DNA of 64,000 nucleotides from Mytilus edulis (lineage: Eukaryota; Mollusca; Bivalvia; Mytilida; Mytilidae), in the NCBI RefSeq assembly GCF_963676685.1, contig NC_092354.1, positions 14,452,746 to 14,516,745 on the forward strand, written 5' to 3'. Below, piece after piece: positions 46,011 to 57,500 of this stretch; the first letter of the stretch is position 1; each line of letters begins with the position of its first letter. The notes below the pieces were generated by a model. The model searched no databases. It had not been told where the DNA came from and saw only the letters and a program-made list of their open reading frames with translations. The position numbers were made by a program, and so were the translations under genes.

Positions 46011-46194
46011 AGAACATGAAGAGGATTAAGTAAGTAAGTAAGTGTAGATAATCTCGATGTACTTACATATTATTAATGAGAAAAAATTATCTAGTGTTTC
46101 TGGTATTTCTTGCTGTTTACAATTTCTCTCTAACTACTCTTGGTTTTTTTTTCTCAGAATGCAAAAAAACTTGAAGTCTATCATATAAAGCCTA

Positions 46195-46335
46195 GCTGAC
46201 AAGTCTTTTCTCCTTTAGGACGTGTACTAAGGGGAGGAGCAAATACCAATTATGAAGTCTCTAAGTTTTGGCCATGGTTCAAACCACAACTCCCATTCTT
46301 AAAGCTAGCACGCTACCAATGGACCACTGACGCGA
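46195..46335 (-). repeat. tRNA-derived SINE head
   Basis: The minus strand reads gtggtccattggtagcgtgc (A-box-like), then about 30 bases, then gtggtttgaaccatgg (B-box-like). A tail follows toward 46195 (gctcctccccttagtacac, then aggagaaaagacttgtcagc). The box spacing suits an internal RNA polymerase III promoter. It is not a folding tRNA gene, and no acceptor stem is seen. Confidence 0.5.
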
Positions 46336-47064
46336 CTAATATAATACAGAAAGTTATATTGTCAACATGGCCTCAGGAATCATGATTTTTGTTTATAACA
46401 CCAACAATTTTATTGTGTTCCCTTTATTTAGCTCAAACTTCAGTTTTTTGTGGAGTGTTTTGTGGACAGCGGTTTGGGAGTTTCTTGTACTCTTTTTCTT
46501 AGGTTTTGAATTAACTCAGCTCTAGATTGACAAAGACTGCGAAAACTAGGTGGTACATTGCAGGCACTTTGGCTTTCTCTGCCAATAAAAAATGGCAACC
46601 CTAATACAGCCAAGAACCATTAAAAATGTATCCAAAACCATTTTCTGGATTTTAGAAACGCTTTAAGTCCAATATTTGAAAGCCAAGGATGTACAAAACC
46701 TGAAAAGCTAAAGAAAGAAAGCGTTAAACACCAGATATTTATCAACCAGGCTACATGTTCTGTCCCCTTTAATTCTTAATTATCTGGCATATATCTTTCT
46801 TGCTCAAGATATTTGCCTTTCATATTGCTATTTTAAAATCTTTTATTGACATACTACAATAATAACCAAATATCAAATAATCCTACATGACAGATCAACA
46901 AATAACAGTAGATTGGAGGTCTTGACAGAACTTCTGTCAAGCATCTCTACTTACCCAGTAGAGTTTGACTATTGTTTGATAAAATGTGTCAATTAGCTCA
47001 TGCACGATATAGGATAGTTATCAAATCAATCTAACTGTAACAATCTTGGTGCCTTCAAACTTGT

Positions 47065-47325
47065 TCAACAGGAGCCTGTATTTCAGTGGTTGTCGTTTGT
47101 TGCTGTGTAACATATTTTTTCGTTCATTAATTAGTACATAAATTAGGCTTTGAATAATTATACATTTAACATAACATAGAATTTAATAGCTGATTATGTG
47201 ATATGGGCTTGGTTCTTTGTTGAAGGCTATACTGTGATCTACAGATGTCAATTTCTATGTAATTTGGTCTTTTTTGAGAATTGTCTCATTAACAATCATA
47301 CCACATCTTCTTATTTTTATATTAG
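47065..47325 (+). repeat. SINE/MITE-like mussel repeat, copy d
   Basis: Reads caggagcctgtatttcagtg, then gatatgggcttggttctttg, then ttgtctcattaacaatcata, then accacatcttcttattttta. It is the second half of the family represented at 1178-1570. The open frame at 47198-47563 is inside and beside it. Confidence 0.6.
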
Positions 47326-49978
47326 TAAAAAATTAATCATTCCCGATTTACCGCTGGATGTTGGAAAAAATAATAATGAATACCAATATCGTCATAATAG
47401 CTGTTATAATTATGAAATTCTTGGTCCCAGCATTCAAAGAGCTGATGAACTGTTTGTTCTTGAACAAATGTTTAAAAATAAATACCAATTTATTAATATT
47501 TTTTATTTTTCTCTCATAAATATTTTGAGGTATAAATATTTACAAATAAATATTATAAATTAAAAACATAAAAGTATATTTGATTCACAAGTAAAAACAC
47601 TTTAACATGAAATAAAACAAAAAACAAAGAAAATTACAGATCTTTAAAAGTAAAATGCCTCTCTAACTCTAAGCTTATGGAATATCATTAAAATTTTTAT
47701 GGAATTTTTTTCATTTTAAGATAAAACAAATCAATTAACAATTAAAATGAAAAGATGAAATGTTCTGTTTTTGAAATTTGTAGAAGAAAAAAGGAAAAAG
47801 GAAATTTTTAATCTTAATAATTTGAAGAAAAAAAATCATTTGCTGAAACAATGATATCAAGAATAATGTTCACAGAAAATGGAAAGGGAAGTATTAAATA
47901 TCTTAAGAGCAACAGATGTAATTCTTTCCCCTTGAATATTTAAAAACTTCAAAGCTATTCATGAATATTCAATACCTACTATCTGAAAAGTTAAATAAGA
48001 TTGATGTGCATAAAACAAGTGCATGTATAAATGTTCAAATAACAAGTGAATAAGATTAGTATCCTATTTAACATGTATGATCTGCGAAAAACGAAATGAA
48101 GCTACCAAAGTCAACAGGACTCTAGGGTCATTCTTCCTTGTCTGTCGTGCAAATGATGATTGATATGAAATTGTACTTGAATTCAAGTTGACAAGATTTT
48201 CTAATTTGCTTTTATAAAAAAATCTTGACATTAAAACAAATTTAATTCTAAAATGTTCTTCCAAGATAAATGACCTGTTTTAACACTTTTCTCTTTTACT
48301 AAAATACAAAGTTTTGGAATCAATTTTAGTGGTGGTCTTTAAAAAAGAAAATTGTTTTCAGAAAATTATTATTTCAATGGAAATTGAACTTTTCAAATGT
48401 ATTTTGCATCCTTAAATATGCACACTTTCAATGATGTATTAAACACAACACCCTAAACTATCCTTTACATGACTTTGGTAGCAATATAAATGACCATTAT
48501 GTTATGAGGTGATTTTTTTAGATATTTGATCTACTTTCATTTTTCTTAATTTTCAATAACAAAAATAGCAAGTAAGATGTAAATATACCATACACAAATG
48601 CCAAAATCTGAGATTTCAAACATGGAATTGTAATAAAAGAAAGAAGGGAAAGAAAAACAAAATTACAAATGAAATAAACCATGTAAACCCTATGTTTTCA
48701 AGGGAAATATCAATAGTGCTAAATTTCTAGAGAGAATAATATCTTAATCCAAAATATCTAAATCTAAACCATTTAATATAAAAGATGAGCTGAATTTATG
48801 ATGAAATTATGTAATTAGCATGTGATCTGTATCATAAATGAAAATAAAAATATAACGGACGGATAAAACTATTAACATTACATGATCCTAAAGTCAACAT
48901 AAAATATGTCCATTTAAATGCATAATTTTACAATCTGCAATATCTACAACAATTTGTTTGTCCTAATTCATTTTCAAAACTGCAAATTGCCTGCAACTTC
49001 TTTTGTAAAAGCAAAAAGTGTTTTTAAGAAATAATATTGTCAGGGATTAAACTTTTGGCATAAAATTTTATTGAATTTCATTTTATTTCCTGTAAAGAGA
49101 CCTCACCTGAAACTGATATTTAGAAACCTTCCAAAAAAGTGTTGAATTGATTCTTGGCTAGTAAACTGCTTTTCATTTTTCTTATTAGCATTACATTGAA
49201 TGTAAAAAAAAAGAGCCATTAAAAATCTTTACAACATTTGAATAATTTCAATTCCTCAAAATTTCTTGAACTTTGAACTGAAAATAAAATGGATGATGAT
49301 TGACAAAAAACCCTGTTTTGGACACAAGAAGGTTTAGCTGTTTCAAATTTTTTTTTACAAAATTTTGAATAGATTTATAGACTGAACATTAGTTGTAGAT
49401 AAAACAGAAGTTTTTATAACTATATCAATATACTTGTACTGGCATAACACAATAATAAGCAATCTTTCAAAACATTAGCAGCATCTACAGTTCCATGGAA
49501 GCCTCATATTTAATAAACAGACTGGTTCAAACAAGAGTTATCTTTCTTAGTTTAGTCACACAAGAGAGACAATAACCCTTTCTTTACATAATTTTATGTT
49601 TTTATCACAGATATTTGTTAACTTGGACCCACAATTTCATTGACTGTTAAAAAGTACTCAAATTTAATTTCACAATAAAACATTTACACTTAATTTATTT
49701 TTACAAATGTAATCAAACCATCTGTAGCTTTCCTGAGTTTAAATTTTCTTTTTCATCTTTTTAACAAAAGAGGTTGTGAAAAAATAATCAAATTGTGATT
49801 TTTTCGTTAAAATGTTGACATTATTTCAGTGAATTCTTAAATCAAAATTTCACATTTCTAAATAAAACTTATCTTAATATTTCTTTTCTTTAAATAAAAT
49901 TTTACCTAAATCATAAAATGTCGGTGGCTATGGTTTTCAAATATGTGGTCCAAATTCAAAATGTCATCAACAATAGAA
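47326..49978. other. 3' flank (likely 3' UTR and beyond) of gene 2
   Basis: AT-rich with no gene. The region nearest 49978 probably includes the 3' UTR of gene 2 on the minus strand. Several TTTATT words (minus-strand AATAAA), for example near 49694-49699 and 49060-49080, could be polyadenylation signals, but none stands out. Confidence 0.35.
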
Positions 49979-51500
49979 CTAAACAACACCAGAAAATTGT
50001 TCTACTAGATTCCTAACTGGTTTTGTCTTTGTTCCCCCATGATATCTGTTAAAATCTCTGTTGACTCTTTCCTGGCTGGACATATTTCCCTCTCTCTCTA
50101 AACTCAATGGTGCTATCTTCCTTCTCAGCCTTGGGGTTCCCATTGGGGATTCCCCTGCATCATGGGCTAATTTTTCAGGGGACGGATTAAATTTTCTTGG
50201 TGACCTTTCCAGACCAAGATGATGGAGACCAATGTCTACACTCAAAGCCTTTTGATTTCTGAAGGCAGTATTGTTTATCGGATAAGCTCTCAAGTCTTCT
50301 TGGGATATGCTGCTATTTTTAGCTGGTGAGGTAGAGACAGGGGTTTTCCCAAGGGCATCTCTCAAGGACGTGTATTTATAACTACCAAGGCCAGATTCTC
50401 TCAATGAAAATGGCTGTTCGAATCCAAAACCTAACTCAGGTTGTGAACGAGCTTTGAACAGTGAACTTTGCTGATGACTTATTGATGGAGTTGTGTCCCT
50501 TGGTGACAAATAATCACGAGGAGTACGATTTGATGTAAATACAGGCTGAATTTCTGGTGGTGACTTCTTACTTGTTTGGTTTGGGCGGGGATCAAGTGCG
50601 GAGAATTTTTCTTCTGCATCATTCTGTGCTTCCAAGGAAGACAAATATTCTCTTGAAGCATGGTCACCGGAATGAATGGAATCAAAATGCTGAAGGTTGT
50701 TTGTACGTGAACTATGACCATTTTCATGTCTTGAAAGATTTTTACTTAAATCCTTTGTAGGAGTAAAATGTACATTTTTTGAACTTTTTCTAGCTGTGGA
50801 ACTGGGTTCGTGTCTTGATGACTTCCTTTCATGACGGTCTACTCTCGTTAGATCTTCATGTCGACTTCTTCGTGATGACCCACTTGTTGACCTCTTCTCA
50901 TTATTCTCATTCATTACATATAAATTTTCCTTTCCTTCATTTCTTCGTGAAGAACTACTATATACATTATCCTTCCCTTCACTTCTTTGCGAAGAACTAC
51001 TAACAGGACGATCATAATCGCTTTCACTTCTTCGTGAGGAACTACTTGTGGGTCTATGTTCATAACTTTCTTTGTCCGTATCACTTTCCACAATACCACT
51101 TCTAGACAATTTCTCCTGGACGCTGTACAACACATCTCTAGGTGAGGACTGACTAGTAAGCTCCCTTGGGGACTTTCTTCCAAGATTTGTCTCCCTTTGG
51201 TTTCTTTCTCGCACCGTAATATTAGCTTCAGCTGGGGAATGGTCACCAGATTTTATATTGGATAAAATGTTAGGTTTGAATTTGAAGCCGTTTTCTTTCT
51301 CATCGTCAATGTTTATGTCAGAAACCCTGTAACCTGACCCAACAGGAAAACGCTCACATGATCCTGCTATTGAAGAAGATCTAGGGGTCGGGGTATTTGT
51401 TCTTGAAATATCTTCTCTAGGAGTATGTGACCTTGAACTGTTGACTGATATCATTTCCAGAGCTTGCTCTATGTCTGACAGCTTAGATTCAATGTTTGCA
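49979..51500 (-). CDS. gene 2 terminal exon: Ser/Arg-rich disordered tail
   Basis: Incoming phase 2 (tttactttcag|TGCAAAC), 506 residues to the stop at 49979. Starts ANIESKLSDIEQALEMISVN (end of a helix), then low-complexity Ser/Arg/Pro sequence with many SP/TP sites (SHTPRED, NTPTPRSS, KSPRELTSQSSPRDV, FNPSPEK, SPMGTPRLRR). A tandem block of about 13-residue units (SSSSRRSESDYDRPV, SSSSQRSEGKDNVY, SSSSRRNEGKENLY) lies near 50930-51050. The SP/TP density suggests cyclin-dependent or polo-type phosphorylation, as expected for a cell-cycle protein. Confidence 0.85.
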
Positions 51501-54500
51501 CTGAAAGTAAACAAAAACAAATTAATATATTGCGAAACAAAAAACACAAATTTTAGCAAAACATAAGCAGATTAACATGCAATAAACATTTTGTTAAAAC
51601 AAATATAGTGTTATAACAATGTAGTTTTTGTTTAATCCATATGTAAATTCTAATACCAGATGTGTATTTTATACAGAATGCCAGAATAAAATTGAAACCT
51701 AAAAAAACAACACTTGCCTTGGTGGACGGTCACATTCATAAAATTCAACTTTAAACTTTTTCAAATTGTTAATTCAAAATTAAAGTTCAAGTTGTTTTAT
51801 GTATGTTATTGAAAGAAAGATAATGGCATGTCTAATCTATAGAGTTGATATAATTATTGAAGTTATCCACATTCATTACACATTCTCACAGTGGCCAAAT
51901 GGATTGGACAACTGTAATGTATATAAATGACTTCAAACGAATATTTTTTAACATACTTTGTTCATTCAATCGCGTAGTGGAATTAACTATTTTTGGATTC
52001 TTATAAATTCTATATATAACTTTTGGACTAGTTTAAATCTCGGTCTATTTCTTAAATTTATTCTTACATACTTTTGATTTTTTAACCCCGTATGCTAACA
52101 TTCCCATGAAAATTTTTAAATTGTTTGTACGCGTTTTGTTATTTGATTTTGCCATGTGATTATGGACTTTCCCAATTAATCTTCCTCTAAGTTCAGTATT
52201 TTTGTGATTTTACTTTTTGTATGGTTTACTTTTGCAAATTGTGAGTTGGATGGAGAGTTGTCTCATTGGCGCTCTTCTTATACATGTATATATGTACACC
52301 CTTGAAGTATTTTATTTAGAAAGTATCTTGAAAATAATATCTTACACATTTATTTTATTTTAAAATTTATTTCTTATTCATAAATAAAGACAAGAAAAAA
52401 ATAATATCAAGCAAGTTAAAACTGCATAAGAAAAGGTGTTTTTCTCTAGAGTTTTCAAATCCTTTCAATATCAGTACAAGCAGTGAAGAAGTGAAATATT
52501 ACTATCCTAGAAATAAATGCTGAAATACTGAGAAAAAAGTGAAAAAATACTGTGATTACAACTAAAGCTGACAGCAACCCAAAAACTAAACTGAAAATAA
52601 AAGGGGGATCTGTTACATTTGAGCACACAGGTTCTGGTAAAAAAAATCTGTAAAGCAGGCATATATAACCATGTATTGTCAAAACTTTTTTTTAAATCTT
52701 TATTTTCTTTCAAATATTTTTGAACCAGTTAATATAATTATTAATTTGGCAATTTCGAACTAGTTCAGAAAATTGTGTTCAGTTTTCAGATGGCCAAGAA
52801 ATACGTCAAACTGACAACTTTTAGTTAATCATTTTTTTTTTTTTAAATCCTACTTTACTGAATGCCAGAGATAATATCCATTCTTAAATATTCTTGTGTA
52901 AAGATTTTTACCCAAGGCATCACATTACATTGCACAAACATCATTTTAAATTCATTCTTAATCAGTAAAGGATTTTACAATCTTTCAAAAATGAGTGACT
53001 GGCCTTTAAATAATATCATCTACCACTTATTAAATTAATGATACGGAAAAAAAAGTACATGGTTATATATGCAAGGTGAAAGGTAAAAAGGGGGAGTGGC
53101 AAATCAAATCAAAATAATGAGTGACACGACACACAGGCTGTGAATTATACCGGTACTCTTCCACTGTAATGTATTTAGTTTTCCCATCCTCTGATATTCC
53201 ATTTAATAAACTGTAAAGGTCATATAAAATGTTAATCATGATTATGTTCACTGAATAATATCAATTTTATCATGATCATGTTCACTGAAAGCTATAAAAT
53301 TCATAAATACTATGTACATCAAGATTCAAATGGTAACCTGATTATCATGATTAAGTTTATTATATGCTATTAAGATTTATCATGATTATGTTCACTTAAC
53401 ACTGACAAGATTTTGTTCCCTGAATACTATCAAGTTTATCATGATTATGTTGACTGGTTAATATCAAGTTTATCATGATTATATTCACTGATTTCATAAA
53501 TATTATGTACATCAACATTCAAATGGTATCCTGAATATCATGATTAAACACATTTTACGCTACTGTTTTATCATTATTACACTGATAATGTTCACTGAAT
53601 ACTGGTTAGTTAATCATGATTATGTTCCCTGAATACTATCAAGTTTATCGTGATTATGTTGACTGGTTAATATCAAGTTTATCATAATTATATTCACTGA
53701 TTTCATAAACATTATGTACATCAAGATTCACATGTTATCCTGAATATCAAATTTATTTTAATTCTTTTTACACAATTGAGGCAATTACTTTTTTCATTGA
53801 ATTGTATTAAATTTGTCATTTTTGGGACTTTTATAGCTTGTTATAATGTATATTGTAGGAGTTTTGATCATTGTTGAAGTCAGTATGGTGACCTATAGAT
53901 GCTTATTTATAGGTCATTTGGTCTCTGGCGGAAAGTTATCTCATTAGAAATCCAATTATTGTATTGATTACCTCAAATATAATCTTATTTGTGAATTTGT
54001 GTTCCTGCACCTCCTTCTACTCACAAATGTTAACTTTGGGAAGGTTGATCACACAAGATAAAATCAATGCGAAACGGATTTACCTTGTCAGGAATGTTTG
54101 ATAGATATGCAAATTACAAATTTAGAACTGAAGTTAATTGAATCACCTTAAATCATAGTTAAGTAATTTGGTTAAATTAATGCAATTCAATGGTTAAATT
54201 CACAAAAGTAATGGACTGGGCTATTGTAATTTTTTCTGTTGAACTAAAACTAATGGTTAAAATTAATGAAATTTAATACTTAGATTGATGGAATTCAATG
54301 GTTAAATTAATGTAATGTTATGGTTAAATTCATGAAAATGTATAAAAGTATGATTCACAAATTAATATATGAGGACGAGGCTGGACATCAAGGTGGAATG
54401 GATAAGAGGTACACAATGTTTACCCCTTCCAAAACCTCTCTAATCCAGAGACACATTAAATGCACTGTTTCTGAACAATAAATGATAAAAAAGACTGTTA

Positions 54501-57500
54501 TAAATTGCATAATAATTATCTACAATGTGTTAAAGCAAATATAAAAATGACTGAAATCAAAACTCCAAGGAAGAACTTGAAAGCTGTAAAAGGTAGCAAA
54601 TTTTCCCTCATGATGCTTTGAATTAATATTTTGAATTTAGGTGTTCAACATATTTCTAAATAATACAATATTTTGTATTCTACATACAAGCCAATATGAT
54701 ATTTGTAAATCTCTGAACTTTTAAATTCCTGGTCAACTTTAACCTTGAGATCAACTCTAATTTCTATCTTCATTTCTTTTTTACAAGAACCTAAACTTAC
54801 CCAATGATTTCATTTTGTAAGACTTTCCTAACATTATCCATATAGATCTGTTTCAATTGTTTGAGAGTAGCATTTCTTTCCTTTAACATTTCACATCTAA
54901 CTGTTTCTGCTGCCCTCATGTTGGTCTCTGTGATGTGTTTCATAACATCCTCTGCAAAAATACAAATATCTTAATTAGGGACAACCAAAAGTTTACTATG
55001 TACAATACTGTGGATTCATTTATTTTCATGGGTAGCAATTTTCATGGATAACTGAACACTAGCAAGTTCATGGATATTTAATTTCATGGTTTTCAAAGGT
55101 CTGCATCCAAGCCTATAAAAAATTTGTTATTCGATTTAACATTTAATTTGGTGGTTCACCTGTATGCACGTTTACAGCCACGAAAATAATGAATCCACAG
55201 TATCCTAAATCAGTTAACTTACAGGGGAACCAGGGAAGGCTATTCTTTTATTGTTAGTAAAGTTTTAGTTTGGTTTTTGCATACTGTATACACGATTTTT
55301 CTTTGTCCTGTCTAATTGCGTTCGTAGTTATGTGATGTGTACTTCTTACTGAAGTTCAATTTTGTACACCCCTTTCAAAGTGGGGGGATCAGTTTAATTC
55401 ATTATATTTATATAGTTTTACCTTTAATTTTAGTAACAGTGTCCAAGTATTGTCCTCTGATCTGCATCACATTTTCTTCATCCAAATCTTCAGAATCAGT
55501 CTATAATTATACAATGTATTCAATGATTAAAATGAATATAACAAACAGAATTCTCACATAATTAGTTCTTGAATATTGTTTTTAAGTAAAACCAAAAATT
55601 GTCATGTTAGTAAGTGTTCATAAAACAATGAAAATGAACATATAACAAACAGAATACTATTGTGGTCTCACAAAGAAACCATATTCCACAAAAATTGATG
55701 CTTTCAAAAATTTGATTTTTGTTAATTAATGTTTGTGTCACAAAGGAGTAGGTTCAATAAGGCCCTAAAACGGCCCTCTTTTTTTATTTAAATTTCAAAT
55801 TAGGATAAATTGACCAATATCACAATGAATCATAGCTAATACATTGATTAGATAGCAAATGAGCCTTTTTGTTGAAAATTAACGTTCCTGCGTTCTACTG
55901 ATGACGACACATACAGTACTCATTTTTATTTTCCACGAAAAATCAATGAAAATTTGTAAATTTTGCATTGATTTTTGGACAGGAAACATTGAGCGCATAC
56001 GTCGACAAAAAATATTTTTGAACACAATGTTTGTTATGACATTTTGCATGTTTATCTTGAATATTAAGTTTGTCGACGCCTGCGGTTTATGTTTCCTGGT
56101 CCTAAATTTGGTTGAAATCCGGCCAATTTAGTCAAATTTCGTCAAAACCTTTTATTTTGACCTATTTTGGATGTAGAAATCAACGCATTAGAATAAAACT
56201 TTGATACAAATAATTCTATTTTACTTTCTTGCATGTCTTAAAGACAACTTAAAACATATTTTATCTTGTACCATTCAATTTTATAATTGGGGCCAATTAT
56301 GGCCCTTACCACACTTACTCCTTTGACATCTAAAATGAATTCTGAATGGCATATGATACTGTTAGCATGTACATGTCAACTTTGGTTAAAATTTCTCAAC
56401 GAAACGTTTTTACAATTTTCTTTATTTATGACACACACCTGTTTGGACTATATATCATGTACAGTATACTTGTATATTGATGAAATAAAAATGGCATGGT
56501 TTTCTGAAAATGGGAGACAGCAGATAATTTGGAATGACACATTACACTTATATATCATATTTTTTGAATTTTTTCATGCCAATTTATTTTATTATGAAGG
56601 GTTGTGGAGAAGGTGTAATTTCCAGTTTGACATGTTGTTTTGACAATTGAAGACTGTTTGTTGATTGTCTTTTAAAACTTATTATGTACTGTTTCATTGA
56701 CAAATATCTCACATCTTCTTAAAATTGCTCTTTCTAACATGCCTATAGAAAAACAACTGTGGTTACATAATTATCTTATCAAAAGATACCTTTTTTTTCT
56801 TCTAGAAACATTTACCTGTACTTCTGTTGAATTGAGACTTCTCTCTCTCAGATCTTTCACTTCATTGTTTATCCTTGTATACTCTAACTGAAACTGTCTT
56901 TTCATGCTTTCCAATGTTTTCTTATGGCTGTGTTGCATATCAACCATTTTGGATTTCATCGTATCCATGGCGCTATTATTTTCTGTTTCAAGACCCCTTT
57001 TGATTTTCTCCATTTCATTTCTATAGTAACGTTTAGTCTCATGATATGCTTTTTCAGTCTTTCTCAACTTTTCGTTAACCTCATCCTGTTTTTGTTTCTG
57101 TGCAGCAAGATCTTTTTTGTAAGCAGTCTCCAAGTTACGAATATTGTCAACTAGTTTCTCCTTCTCTGTGATAATATTCAACAGTTCCGATCGACATTTC
57201 TCATACTTTTCACCTTGATTTTTCCTCTGTTCTTCGACAGCCTCTTGTTCAAGTTTAATTTGTTCTGACGCCTGTCGTAAAGTTTCAACTTCCTGTTTCA
57301 AAGAATCGAGTTCTTTCATTTGGTCGGACTGGCTACGTAATTTTTCATTCAGTTCATTAATTGACTTTTTATAATTTTCCGCTGCTTCAGCTGAATTCTG
57401 GGAAACTTCCTCTAAAGAAGATTTGACAAATTTATTTTCTTCTTTTAAAGTGTCAAGGTCATTTTTTAAATTCTTAATTTCTTCAGTATTTTTCTGATTT

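Larger units (their letters stand above)
43735..46045 (+). mobile_element. degraded non-LTR retrotransposon (endonuclease-reverse transcriptase type)
   Basis: A GC-richer leader (43735-44330) precedes an APE-type endonuclease start (FGCWNV, then VSECRWTDSGK with the motif Glu, then DIYFSGRRDGRHQEGVAILL). An abrupt jump leads into the RT: MYDGFRCAVRHDGKL, GVRQICIISHFLF, then DMDFADNVSLFL. The element ends with SVLLYGSETWRTTK, RWPSVISNSELSERTG, GHILRMDN and GRPKCTWRRDIAAE. The tail is a TAAG microsatellite at 46026-46042. Defects are a large deletion between EN and RT, stops (for example after FGCWNV and near 45258-45475), FADN in place of FADD at the catalytic site, and tandem duplications. 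Dead copy. The clade is probably RTE- or CR1-like; I am unsure. Confidence 0.8.

Noticed and set aside
46195..46335. A tRNA gene
   Set aside because: A- and B-box-like words are present, but no acceptor stem, anticodon arm or terminator could be drawn. A SINE head is more likely.
56287..56643. 118-codon plus-strand frame as a gene
   Set aside because: It begins in the right end of a TIR element and runs through intron sequence of gene 2. The translation has no domain.
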